From contig OW240913.1 in assembly GCA_933207985.1 (NCBI GenBank), forward strand, positions 357,462,866-357,526,865: a DNA stretch of 64,000 nt. Reading direction: 5' to 3'. This stretch comes from Pelobates cultripes. Its lineage: Eukaryota > Chordata > Amphibia > Anura > Pelobatidae. Of this stretch, positions 10,823 through 21,397 are shown piece after piece (position 1 is the first letter of the stretch; every line of letters begins with the position of its first letter). Both the position numbers and the translations under genes were made by a program. The notes below the pieces were generated by a model, which saw only the letters and a list, made by a program, of their open reading frames with translations, was not told the DNA's origin and did not search any database.

Positions 10823-11318
10823 TTCCAATTCTTTAGGCTATACAGGATTCGGGTTGGAAGCTGTTGCTGTTTCCTGTGGCTGCTGGTAGTGAGACTTGTG
10901 GAAGTCATTCTCCGCAACAGGGACACTACGAGGTTGAGGGAGGTGGCTTTGGGCCACGCGAGTAAAGGCAAGGGATAAAACTGTTGAACTTATTTGAACT
11001 GTGATGCATGCACTGTATTTACACTGAAATGTTATTGTCTTAATTGTCTGTCACACAGATTCCTGTGTTTACTTTTGTCTTACTCACTGTACTATTTACA
11101 CTTTCCCCTCCTATTTCTCTTTCTCTGTTGAGAGAAGTGATTGGTCACACACTTCTCGCCACGCTCCAATCCGCGGCTACCACGGGTAGGCGGAATCAGT
11201 GACTAGTCTACGTTTTGGGAAGACGTACTTAAAGAGCTTGCTCTTAAAGTAGCAGTCGAGCACGGTAGACGTTCTGTTCCTTTCTCTCTCTATATCTGGG
11301 ACGCCTTGTATAGGGAGG

Positions 11319-11579
11319 ATGGGACAGAAGTTAGATAAACCCAGTAAGGGTTGGTTAGCATGTGATCTAGTGGAAGACAGAGAAGGAGAAGAGATGGTTA
11401 AGAAAGTGAGGAAGATTGCTAAAGTATGTGGAATTACCGTACCTCCGTGCGGCAGATTGCAGCCAGAGAGCTGGCGTAAGTTACTGACAGAGAAGAAAGG
11501 GAAGCTGTCGGACCACGATTTGGTTCGTACAGCAGAAGCCTGGTACCGAGTAGCAAGAGCTATTCAGCAAAAGGGATAG
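11319..11579 (+). pseudogene. gag: ERV gag, matrix-like N-terminus only
   Basis: The 86-codon frame starts Met-Gly-Gln, which would give an N-terminal glycine for myristoylation as in matrix proteins of gammaretrovirus-like viruses. It is basic and helical-looking with a TAG stop at 11577-11579. A complete gag polyprotein is typically about 500 residues, so this is a small part. A short proline-rich frame in the same phase follows at 11733-11918, but I see no capsid homology region and no CCHC zinc knuckle before the protease. It is in the same frame as the protease downstream, as expected for a gag-pro arrangement. The matrix call rests on the start and position. Confidence 0.6.
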
Positions 11580-13502
11580 GTTGAGGAAGAAATTGATCAC
11601 AAAGGTTTAAGATTGTTTGTATATTATAATAATTGTGTTACTGGGAAGTCCTCCCAGCCAGCGCCCTATGATGGCGCCCAGGAGATGACCACTCCCAACA
11701 TCGCGTCAGCAATGACCGAAATGTAGCTGACCATGGTCCCCACCCCTGATCCCCACCCTACTACCACCCCTGTTTGCCCAGTCCTGATTGCTGATGGATC
11801 CCTATTCTCCCCCCCCCCATCAGTCCTACAGATCTCGTCACCCTCATTCTCTCTCTGCAGCTCCCTGCACCTCCAGTCCGTTTCTCCCGTCAAAGATTTC
11901 TGGTTTCCAAACGTATAAGTCTCTGTCCTTCTGTCTTGTTACTTTCCAGCACTCACATGGTTAATCTTCATGCCTGCAGCTTCTCTCCCTTTTTGCACTG
12001 TCTCACTTTCTCCCCCCCCTCCTCCCTGCTTGCCTACATTTCTGCATTTCGGAGCTACTGATAAGAGTTAGAGACGGGATTTTTGCTGGAAAATATTCTA
12101 ATTCAAAGGTTATGGTGTTATAATTGTGTAATAATATTATTATTGTTGCCGTTTGCATGGCGCCGGCAGATTCCACGGTGCTATCTATATATATAAATTG
12201 TGTTTTGTGATAAGGCAGTGAAGATTGTGGGGGGGCTCGCTCACAAGAATGCATTCCACCTTTCTGAGTATTCTCTCCAAGACTGGTGTATAAGATAGGG
12301 AGTCAGGGATGTAGCTCAGTGTTGATTTACGGAGGTTAGGTAAGTGAATCTGATACAAGAATAGAGGAATATTTGGACGTGTTAAGTGTAAAGGCAAGCG
12401 TGATTTGTTGCAAAACTATGCAATGTGGATAGAGGGAATATGCGAAGTTGTTTAGTATGTGAAGAGGAAAGTGATTAAAGGGAAATTCGTTGAATTCTGT
12501 GAGTTTATTTTTCATCATTTTATTATTTTAAAGTTATTTTGAAGTACATGTTTCTAGAAACAGCTGTATGGGTTGTTGAATGCATAATGTTTTCAACTGT
12601 CTTATTTAACCTGCCAGGTCTGTTCATAGTTTAGTATTTCATTTTGCAGAACAGAATGTTGCTTCTCTGACTCATTTTATTAGTTATAATATAGTGTATT
12701 GTTGAAAGTGCGTCAGCCACCACCCTAAAGATGGCGCCTAGTACAGAAGGAGGTTGACCCTGCCAGTCCTGTGACCTATCTACAGTCACGGTTGCTTCTA
12801 AAGTGACGTCACTTCCGCCCTTACCATGCCCACACCTTCTGTCTTCCTTTCCCACACCTATCATGGACGTCACCTCACTTCCTCCCTTGCTATCATTTCC
12901 TTCCCCGCCCCTGTCATGGCTGCCTCCATCATGAGGCCTACCCCTATTATGCTTGTCCTATTTAGAGACATGTTGTTTTCCTTACACTCTACATATTATG
13001 AACAGAAACATTATAATTACTAAAACAATCATGCCATTTGTTTCCCTGTATCAGAAATGTGTCCGTGATAAAAAAAAGGGTTGCTAAAATGTAATTTGCA
13101 ACTGTGGTGTGACCTACAAATGAGATCTGTTGGATACGAATATAAGAGCATAACAGCTGATTATCCAGATTAATCTTGCAACAAGGGAAATAGCCAAATA
13201 ATGCAAGTTATTTTAAACATTGTATCTTTGCTTAATCGAATCTTGCTAGTTACAGATCGTATGTTTACAGTAACATCCTTTACGTTAAATGATGGTTTAG
13301 CATTAGAAGGGTTTGTGACATGTTTTATTAACCCAGCCACTACTGGTTATTAATTTTAGTTACAGGGTGGTATAATTGTTATAGTCTAATTAATATAAAT
13401 GATAGTACCGCAATAGTTAATGTTTTATCCAAAGACATATAGGAACTTTACTCCACTTACTATTAACCATTATTTATAATGATAGAACCCACTGATGCTT
13501 AA
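11580..13502 (+). other. ERV segment where capsid/nucleocapsid should be; no recognisable coding
   Basis: About 1.9 kb with many stops in all + frames. A proline-rich stretch (near 11733-11830) could be a relic of the region after matrix. AT-rich sequence from 12000 onwards shows no retroviral motif. A frame of about 50 codons near 13200-13352 is not recognised. The segment may be decayed gag or unrelated DNA that replaced it. Confidence 0.5.
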
Positions 13503-14125
13503 TGCCCCTGCCATGGCAGTGTCTACAGGGAACAAAGGGGGCCACTAGCCACTGTAACTTTACCTATTGAGGGCCAGCCCACCACTTTCCTAGTTGACAC
13601 AGGTGCAGCCCGAAGTGTTCTGAGAGAACAAGACCTGCCCGATAACTCATTTATTTCCGATATTGATGTCTCCTGTGTTGGGGTGGACGGCCTTCCAAGG
13701 CAAAGTCTCCTGTCCACCCCACTGCGGGTTGGTAACTGCCACAACTTGCTTGCTCGCTTTGTGGTATCTTCCACATGCCCCATTAACCTGTTAGGAGCTG
13801 ATGTTCTTTCACGCCTGCAGGCATCTATCACCTTTACTCCAGATGGACAAGTGGAACTATCCACCCCTCTATCTGTCTCAGACACCTCAGCTTTGTGCTC
13901 CTTACCCCTGATGCTACATCTAGAAGAGCCTCATGGGGATGCAAAAGACCTAAGGACTAATTTCCCTGATTCACTAAAGACTGATGTTCCCAAGAAACTG
14001 TGGTCCACAGGCCCAGAGGACATAGGCCATCTAAAGGTCCCACCTGTGGTGGTAAAGCTCATCCCAGGAGCAAAATTGCCACGAAAATCACAGTATCCTT
14101 TGAAACCAGCTCAAGCTGCAGCCAT
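13503..14125 (+). pseudogene. pro: ERV protease and start of pol
   Basis: The frame is open from the codon after a TAA at 13500-13502. It contains the aspartyl protease active site Leu-Val-Asp-Thr-Gly-Ala with the catalytic Asp codon at 13596-13598, and a later Asn-Leu-Leu-Gly-Ala-Asp block near 13790 matching the second conserved part of retroviral proteases. Such enzymes work as dimers and cleave Gag and Pol. The frame runs on to a stop at 14226-14228, but pol homology changes to the next phase near 14125, and the junction lacks part of the usual lead-in to the reverse transcriptase fingers, so a small deletion with frame change is likely. Confidence 0.8.
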
Positions 14126-15327
14126 TACAATTCAAATGCAATACTCCATTATTTCCTGTAAAGAAAAAGACTCCAAAAGGCGAACCAGAAAAGTACAGAT
14201 TGGTCCAAGACCTCAGAGCGGTAAATGAAGCCTCAGTTTTGGACACTCCAATAGTGCCCAACCCACACACTCTCCTTTCCGGCGTTCCACCCTCTGCCAA
14301 GTACTTCACAGTCATTGATCTGGCCAATGCCTTCTTCAGTGTTCCCCTGGATCCAACTTGCCAATATCTGTTTGCTTTCACACATGAAAAACAACAGTAC
14401 ACATGGACTGTCATGCCCCAAGGGGCACAAAATTCACCAAGTCAATTTGCGAAGGCCATGTGCTCTATCCTTGATCCATGGCAATCTGACCATCCTGAGG
14501 TCGTCCTGCTTCAATATGTGGATGATTTGCTGCTTTGTGGAGATGATCTACCCACAACAGAACAATGCTCAATTAATCTTCTTTGCTACCTAGCAGAACA
14601 AGGATGTAAAGCTTCACGTCTCAAGCTGCAATTCTGCCAACCTACTGTTATCTTCCTTGGCCATTGTCTGTCTCAGGGAACCAGACATCTCACCCGTGAC
14701 CGAGTTAGAGCAGTACTGGACATTCCACCTCCAAGGACCTCGAAGTCACTACACGCCTTCCTAGGCCTCATTTCCTATTGCCGAGCATGGATCCCAGAAG
14801 CCTCGCTCCTTATGCAACCTCTCTATGATGCTCTCAAGTCAGACCCATTTTGCTTGTCCACAGAAGCCCTTGACAACTTCTGTTCTCTTAAACGTGCTAT
14901 TGCTTCTGCTCCTGCTCTTGGCCTACCAGACTATACCAAACCCTTCAAATTGTTTGTTTCTGAAAGACAAGGCCATGCAACAGGAGTACTCACTCAGGCC
15001 CATGGTCCTGGAGGCCGCCAAAGGCCTATTGGATTTTTCTCCTGCCAACTGGATATTGTGGCCAGAGGACGTCCCTCTTGCCTTCGGGCCGTCTTTGCAG
15101 CCAAAGAGCTCATTGAAAGAACTGGAGATTTTGTCCTTGGCCACCCCCTGGTTGTCTTGGCCCCTCATGACATTTCTGCCATAGTCAACCAGGTCCAACT
15201 TAAGCATGTTACTCCTGCTAGGCATCTTCGCCTTCAATGTCATCTCCTGTTACCTGACAATGTTACCCTTCAAAGATGTCAGGTTCTGAATCCATCCACT
15301 CTTCTGCCACTCCCTGAGGGGGGGTAG
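14126..15327 (+). pseudogene. pol: ERV reverse transcriptase
   Basis: The polymerase domain of Pol, which copies viral RNA to DNA. Visible motifs: Leu-Val-Gln-Asp-Leu-Arg (near 14200), Val-Ile-Asp-Leu-Ala-Asn-Ala-Phe-Phe (first catalytic Asp, about 14317), Met-Pro-Gln-Gly (about 14411) and the Tyr-Val-Asp-Asp active site (about 14515). All three catalytic aspartates are present. The frame lies one phase on from the protease and ends at an in-frame TAG (15325-15327), after which the same phase continues into RNase H. The N-terminal fingers are incomplete because of the break at about 14125. Confidence 0.9.
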
Positions 15328-16275
15328 CTACTACGGCTCCAAGAAAAAGGCGTTGTCAAGTACCCAACAAATGAACATGTAAAAGCATGGCCACGGTACT
15401 TTCTGGAAGAAGAATTTGAAGATCTGGTCATAAAGCACGACTATGATCCAGAAACGCCCCATAACTGTTTTGAACAGATGAAAATGGAAACAACACATTT
15501 GCCAACCGTGCATGAGGATCCACTAATAGATCCTGACCTCACCCTGTTTGTGGATGGCTCAAGGTATGCTGATGAAGAAGGAAAATATCACACAGGATAT
15601 GCCGTCACCACAACAGATGAAATTATCAAGTCATCATCTCTACCATCAACAATGTCTGCGCAGGAAGCTGAATTACAAGCCCTAACTTCAGCATGCAAGA
15701 TATCTGAAGGAAAGCGCGCCAATATCTACACGGATTCAAGATATGCACTGGGCGTGGCTCACGACTTCGGATTAATTTGGAAAACAAGAGGATTTCTTAC
15801 CACCGCCGGTACACCAATCAAGCACAGTTCCGCAATCAAGGAGCTGATGGACGCCCTCCTACTCCCAGAAGAAGTGGCTATTTTGAAGATAAAAGCACAT
15901 GGGAAGTTGGACTCAGATGAAGCAAAGGGCAACCATCTAGCTGATCAGGCTGCAAAACAAGCTGCAAGAGAACCACAGGAAGTGGAAAGAAGAGTGTCCG
16001 GAAATGAAGAAACTCCCATATTTACTCTGCAGACTCTTCCAACTGACCTGAAAATCCTGCGGGAACAACAGGCTACAGTTGCCCCTGAAGAAATACAGAA
16101 GTGGAAACAGAAAGGGGCAGTTCTAAGAGATGGAGTGTATTACAACAATCTCAGATTCTGCCTTCCTAAGAATCTATACCCAGCAGTTGTTCAGTGGGCA
16201 CATGGCCCTGCACATTTATCAAAGGATCTAATTAATGCTCTTGTACAAAAATACTACCTCACTGTCCCCATATGA
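15328..16275 (+). pseudogene. pol: ERV RNase H domain and truncated integrase start
   Basis: Same phase as the reverse transcriptase, directly after the TAG. From a Met at 15478 there are 265 codons. RNase H catalytic residues are all visible: Asp26 (FVDGS), Glu64 (QEAE), Asp86 (YTDSR) and Asp156 (NHLADQ), with the late His141. This domain removes the RNA strand during reverse transcription. It is followed by a linker and the first half of the integrase zinc-binding domain (His242 and His246); the cysteine pair that should follow is missing and the frame stops at 16273-16275. Confidence 0.85.
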
Positions 16276-16665
16276 GATTCTATTTGGGACTGCACCTAGG
16301 CTAGGTTGCTATTTTCCCCAACAACTACAACTTCAAACTTAAGTTTTAGTAGATTATGTAACTGAACTCGCAAATGCTTTAAACAAAATCCATGCCCAAG
16401 TTTTCTCTTCAATTCCAGATCCTGATTCTGTTACGGGCAACCACAGTCTGCTCCCTGGTGATTGGGTCCTAGTCAAGAAATTTTGCGGAAACACACCCTG
16501 GAACCAAGATTTGACGGACCATTCCAAGTTCTACTGATCACCTCCACCTCATTCAAGTTGGCTGGGAAAAGCAACTGGATACACGCCTCCCATTGCAAAA
16601 AGGTTCCTGTCCCAGAGGAAGCAGACTCCTCACAACCATGTACCTCTGGTACATCATCCCTTTGA
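16276..16665 (+). pseudogene. pol: ERV integrase C-terminal remnant
   Basis: Sequence just after the stop resumes at the Pro-Tyr-Glu-Ile-Leu-Phe-Gly block that normally follows the integrase catalytic core, so the DDE core is absent. The terminal DNA-binding portion follows (Gly-Asp-Trp-Val-Leu-Val, then Leu-Glu-Pro-Arg-Phe-Asp-Gly-Pro-Phe and Trp-Ile-His-Ala-Ser-His), with a phase change near 16480-16490. It overlaps the start of env by up to 73 bp, a normal arrangement in this virus group. Confidence 0.75.
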
Positions 16666-18299
16666 TTAGTTTCCTTGAGGCCCAACAAGTGGCCATTACC
16701 AAAGATGCTAGTGGGTACACTTTCTGGTATAATTCATCATGTACCCACGTGGCTACATTCACCTTTGATTACTGTGATATTGTAGAATGCCCATTCCCTA
16801 AGTCACAGATTCAAGCCATTTATAAAGATATACCACAAGCAAAAGACCCTTACGTTTGTGTAGTAGATGAACAATGGGGTTATGACTGTAACTACTGGGG
16901 GGCTGCGGGATGGAATACTGGGCCTGCCTGGGGTTATAAACCCAAAAGTGCTTTATCTAAGATAGACAATCAGGGTAGATCCCTCCTTCAAAGAATGACT
17001 TTAAGAAAGCCTGGAGGAAGTACCCCTATGAAATTAATGTTAAATATTGAACATCCTGGCCCCGAGGATGCAGACCGATATGTAATGGGAATGTATTGGA
17101 AGAAAGGTTCCTACAACAAATTAGGTCATTTCTACCTCAGAGATATGTACCACTCTCCAGAGTGGCAAGGGGCTGATCATATGGTCCCAAATCCGCTAAA
17201 ACCACATATCCGGTCCTTTAAAGATATGATGGCCATCGCTAACCCCACTTTTGAAGATACCATGGCTGCTGAAACTGGATTCAATGACATTAATTTGTGG
17301 TTAGAATGGATGAGGTATAATGCCAACAAACATAATAAAACAGCATGTTATGTATGTGGCGGTGCCCGACCCCACCTTGGCACCGTCCCCCTAACTCTCC
17401 CTTTAGAGATAGAAGATTGCTTCTTAAGCCTTTTTGCCTACCAATATGACTTTAATAGGTCCCTCTGCATGGCATGGACGGCAGAATACCCTCTCTTAGT
17501 TGAAAATGTTAAGCCACCAGATGGAATCACAGTCTATAGAGGTAATTACACTTGTTATGCCATGTATGACGGGATTGGTAAATTCATGGGTAATTTTTCT
17601 AAAGGTTATTGCGCCACTTACAGAACTGTTCCTATACGCCTGTTGCAACACCATACCAGGTCATTGGGGGATATTTACTGGTTATGTGGGGATCTACAGT
17701 TAAGATCTAGGCTGGAAACTGAGTGGTGGGGTGAGTGTACCCTAGCCAAAGTTATCATGCCCATTCATATTATTTCTGATAATCATCATGACACATACGA
17801 CCCTCCACATACACCAGCCAGAGTGAGGCGCGAAACCCCAGTAAAAGGCAGTTTTGACCCCCACATTTACATAGATGCCATTGGGGTACCTAGGGGGGTG
17901 CCTAATGAATTTAAAGCTAGAGATGAAGTAGCTGTAGGTTTTGAATCACTTTTTACCATAGTCACTGCCAACAAAAACCTTAATTGGATTAACTACATTT
18001 ATTACAACCAACAGCGTTTTGTCAACTACACCAGGGATGCCCTCCAGGGCCTGGCCGAGCAGTTGCAGACCACATCCCAGATGACCTTCCAGAACAGAAT
18101 GGCCTTAGACATGATTCTAGCTGAAAAGGGGGGTGTATGTAAAATACTACCTGACACCATGATTTGTTGCACTTATATCCCAGAAAACACAGGTCCAAAT
18201 GGTAAAGTCACTCTGGCCATAGCTAAATTAAATAGACTCTCAGAAGAGTTAAAGAGAAACTCTGGAGTTACTGATCCCTGGGAAAAATGGTTTGGTTGA
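16593..18299 (+). CDS. env: ERV envelope glycoprotein, ectodomain (568 codons, open)
   Basis: Env mediates receptor binding and membrane fusion. The likelier start is the internal Met16 (16638), which directly precedes a hydrophobic signal peptide ending near Ala30. The surface subunit has about 14 cysteines, several N-glycosylation sequons (for example near 47, 318 and 334) and a Cys-Tyr-Val-Cys motif (252-255) of the CXXC type used in gamma-type envelopes. A furin-type Arg-Val-Arg-Arg site is at 410-413 (17820-17831). The transmembrane subunit has a coiled-coil/immunosuppressive-type region (about 480-515) and Cys516...Cys525-Cys526, with eight residues between. An in-frame TGA (18297-18299) ends the protein immediately before the membrane anchor, which lies in the same frame downstream. 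As written the product would lack an anchor. It is otherwise uninterrupted, unlike gag and pol. Confidence 0.9.
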   Translation: MQKGSCPRGSRLLTTMYLWYIIPLISFLEAQQVAITKDASGYTFWYNSSCTHVATFTFDYCDIVECPFPKSQIQAIYKDIPQAKDPYVCVVDEQWGYDCNYWGAAGWNTGPAWGYKPKSALSKIDNQGRSLLQRMTLRKPGGSTPMKLMLNIEHPGPEDADRYVMGMYWKKGSYNKLGHFYLRDMYHSPEWQGADHMVPNPLKPHIRSFKDMMAIANPTFEDTMAAETGFNDINLWLEWMRYNANKHNKTACYVCGGARPHLGTVPLTLPLEIEDCFLSLFAYQYDFNRSLCMAWTAEYPLLVENVKPPDGITVYRGNYTCYAMYDGIGKFMGNFSKGYCATYRTVPIRLLQHHTRSLGDIYWLCGDLQLRSRLETEWWGECTLAKVIMPIHIISDNHHDTYDPPHTPARVRRETPVKGSFDPHIYIDAIGVPRGVPNEFKARDEVAVGFESLFTIVTANKNLNWINYIYYNQQRFVNYTRDALQGLAEQLQTTSQMTFQNRMALDMILAEKGGVCKILPDTMICCTYIPENTGPNGKVTLAIAKLNRLSEELKRNSGVTDPWEKWFG

Positions 18300-18593
18300 A
18301 TGACTGGTTGGCAGAGAGCTTTAGTCCAGATTGGTATTGCCTTACTAATTTTTCTTTTTATTCTCGCTCTTCTCATTTGTTGTGTCCTCCCATGCCTACG
18401 GAAATTCCTGCAGAAAACTGTAGACCAAGCAACACCAACCTTCACTCATCTGACAATCGATGATCAAGATCTCACCTCACCCTGTATTCCGCTACAAACT
18501 CTCCCTTATACTGATGAAGTGCAGAAAGTCCAGGAAGGGACAGTACAGGGACAGCGTCTGTCTTTATGGGTAGACTGCCGTACGGAGAAGTAG
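18300..18593 (+). pseudogene. env: ERV env membrane anchor and cytoplasmic tail, separated by a stop
   Basis: In the same phase as env and starting with ATG directly after its TGA. Residues about 8-29 form one long hydrophobic segment (ALVQIGIALLIFLFILALLI), followed by a Cys-rich, basic juxtamembrane patch and a tail of about 60 residues. This is the expected anchor and tail of the transmembrane subunit. Independent translation from the ATG is possible but nothing supports it. Confidence 0.85.
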
Positions 18594-18801
18594 TGGATAA
18601 GCCACTATGGGTTACCAGCGGAGTGAAGAGTGTTCCTGAACCGTACTGACGGATGTGCTGCAGCCTGTTAGGGTCAAGAGAGGGATAGACTTGCACTTTG
18701 CATTAACACTAAGTCAGCAGTCATGGGGTTTCTGTGTCTTTGGGCTAACACATCTTCTGATACTAACAAATGAAGTTTTGTCTTTTAGTAAATAACATTT
18801 T

Positions 18802-18810
18802 AAGGGGGGA
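18802..18810 (+). promoter_or_regulatory. ERV polypurine tract
   Basis: AAGGGGGGA one base before the 3' LTR; the purine run that resists RNase H and primes plus-strand DNA synthesis. Confidence 0.85.
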
Positions 18811-18811
18811 C

Positions 18812-19421
18812 TGTTGTAGAATTATTAGGCCTCTATAAATCTGTAAGGCCCCTTTAAATCCTCTTGCTATATCTCTAAGAGGCCCCATAGTTTTACAAGA
18901 AAGCTTTGTCTATAGAACATTGAATTTGCATGTCAGCAAGAAATAGCTTTGATAAAATGTGTATTTACTAAAAGCCTTGAAACCTAACCTTGAGAAACTA
19001 ACAGTGCCAGGCTACACTCTAAATGGATAGCTGCCAAAAGGCCCCTCCCGTCGAGTGAGCTCCTCATGTTAACAAAATGGCGCTAAAACCTGGAGGAGAC
19101 AATCATGACGAGGATAGTGACCTAAGATGGTACACCCCGTAGGGAGGGCATTTTACTAACTACTTAGCACCTAAGCCAATTAACAATGTCTATTTGTCTA
19201 TATCTTGATTTTCTTCAATGATGTAATAATGCCTTTAAAAGGGCCTGCGAGCCTGCTTTTTAAACAGAAGCCATTAAACTTCTCCGAAGTTCTTTCATTA
19301 ACCTGAACTCTGTGTCTCAGTGTGAATTTACTTCTGCGTGCACGCAACTTTATTATCTTTAATTTGGACAGGAACAGATAGTCATTCAAACTAATTGGTT
19401 TGCAGTAAATCATCTACTACA
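18812..19421 (+). repeat. ERV 3' LTR
   Basis: 610 bp, same ends as the 5' LTR, with the ATTAAA signal at 19273-19278. Only four substitutions separate the pair. Confidence 0.95.
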
Positions 19422-21341
19422 TTACTACCACAAAGGATTCTGGGTGGGCATATGCAAATTAGTTCCCTTATTACATTTTAAACATGTATTCCTTTTAGTC
19501 TGTATTTGGTGGGGAAAAATTGTGTTTTAAAACCCCTTCCACCTGAAGTCTGTGGATAGTTAATACAGTTTAACAAAGAATCACATTTATATCTATACAA
19601 ACATACATTCTACATATATATTTAACCATTAACTACATAATTATTTGATTTTATTAATTATAATTTGAGAGACCTGCCTGACAACCCAGATAATTTAAGT
19701 GGCAAGTCATATATTTTATTTGACCCTGTAACTTTCCAAAACACCATAAAACCTTTACATGGGGGGTATTGTTATACTCAGGAGACTTCGCTGAACACAA
19801 ATATGAGTGTTTTAAAAAGTAAAACTTATCTCAACGATGATATCACCAGTAAAAGTGCAGTTTTTGTTTTTAAAAAATGCAAAAAAACAAATAAAAACGC
19901 TAACTTTGGCCAGCATTCGTGACTAAGTGGCTGGCCAAAGTTAGCGTTTTTATTTGTTTTTTGCAAAAGACTGGACATACCCCATTTTGAATACCCTGGG
20001 TTGTCTACATTTGCAAATGGTATGCCATGATGGGGTTAATTTACATTCCTGGGCTACCTTATGGTCCTAAAAGGCAAAATAGACCCAGCAAACCAATCTG
20101 GCAAACTGAAATGGGCATGCCCTATATTGACCCTGTAACTTTTCAAAAAACAATAAAACCTGTACATGGGGGTTATTGTTATACTCGAGAGACTTCGCTG
20201 AACACAAATAGGAGTTTTTCAAAACAGTAAAACTTATCACGACGATGATATCACCAGTAAAAGTGCAGTTTTTGTGTATAAAAATTTAAAAAACAAATAT
20301 CAATGCTAACTTTGGCAAGCTTTGTGGCTAAGTGGCTACTACAAAAGACTGGACATTTATGACAAAGTGGCTACTAAAAAAGAATGAATATACCCCATGT
20401 TGAACACCGTGGGTTGTCTACTTTAAAAAAATATATGTTTTGATGGGGATAAATTACATTGACCGGCTTCAAAAATGTCCCAAATAGGACATAGGTGCAT
20501 GATGACCAGCTGTGAAAATTCCAAGTTGGAAAACTGGAATGCGTACCCTCTAAATAAGGTATTTTAGCCCCCAGAGAACCCGACATACCTATACACGGGG
20601 GGTATCACTGTACTCAGGAGATGTTGCTGAACATATATCAGGGTGTTCTTTGGCAGTAACCCTTAAAGCTCTCAGTAAATGTATTCTTAAATTGATGTGT
20701 GTGTCAAACAATCACCAATTATTATTATTTATTTTTTTAAATTTGGCATAGATTGGTGGTAAAATAATAGCATGAAAAGAGTCAAAATACCCCAAGTTAA
20801 ATACCTTAGGTTATCTTCTTTAAAAAAATATATACATGTGAAGCGTTATTCAGGGATTCCTGACAGATATCAGTGTTACAATGTAACTTTTGTTAATTTT
20901 GGAAAAAAATTAATGGTTTGGAAATAGCAAAGTGCTACTTGTACTTATTGCCCTATAACTTGCAAAAATGCTAAGAACATGTTAATATTGGGTATTTCTA
21001 AACTCAGGACAAAATGTATAAACTATTTAGCACAGGTGTTTTTTTGGCAGTTGCAGATGCGTAACAGATTTTGGGGTCAAAGTTAGAAAAAGTGTGTTTT
21101 TTAAACATTTTTCATCATATTTTATCATTTGTTTTATAGTAAATTCTATGATAAGATGAAAATAGTGGTGTCTTTAGAAAGACCATTTAATGGCGAAAAA
21201 AACGGTATATAATATGTGTGGGTACAGTAAATGAATAAGAATTAAATTACAGCTAAACACAAACACAGCAGAAATGTAAAAACAGCCCTCGTCCTTTTCG
21301 GTAAGAAAACTGAAAAAATGGTCTGGTCACTAAGGGGTTAA
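19422..21341. repeat. Dispersed TTAA-type DNA repeat (long copy)
   Basis: Includes the right-hand flank of the retrovirus and ends at CACTAAGGGGTTAA (21341). Internal words recur within and between copies: CATAAAACCT.TACATGGGGG, TTGTTATACTC and GACTTCGCTGAACACAAAT occur near 19743-19803 and 20150-20210, and related sequence lies at 31020-31400. A hairpin spans about 19875-19965 (AAACAAATAAAAACGCTAAC against its inverse). No transposase frame is visible. Confidence 0.55.
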
Positions 21342-21397
21342 TGAAGTTTAAAATGTTTTGGTGCTTAGAGTGACCCTGTAGTGCAAACAGGCACATT

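Larger units (their letters stand above)
9592..19425 (+). mobile_element. Class I (gamma/epsilon-like) endogenous retrovirus, complete LTR to LTR
   Basis: The provirus has 5' LTR 9596-10205, internal region 10206-18811 and 3' LTR 18812-19421, flanked by the 4-bp duplication TTAC (9592-9595, 19422-19425). The LTRs are both 610 bp and differ at four sites in my alignment. Internal order: primer-binding site, leader of about 1.1 kb, short gag N-terminus, protease, reverse transcriptase, RNase H, integrase remnants, env, polypurine tract. The Met-Gly-Gln gag start, an env with a CXXC surface motif and a CC-type transmembrane motif, and the 4-bp duplication favour a gamma/epsilon-type virus. Capsid, nucleocapsid and the integrase core are not recognisable and pol carries frame breaks, so this copy cannot replicate by itself. 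Confidence 0.95.

Noticed and set aside
12003..12254. Small frames in the ERV gag interval as accessory genes
   Set aside because: No retroviral accessory motif, short, and on the wrong strand.
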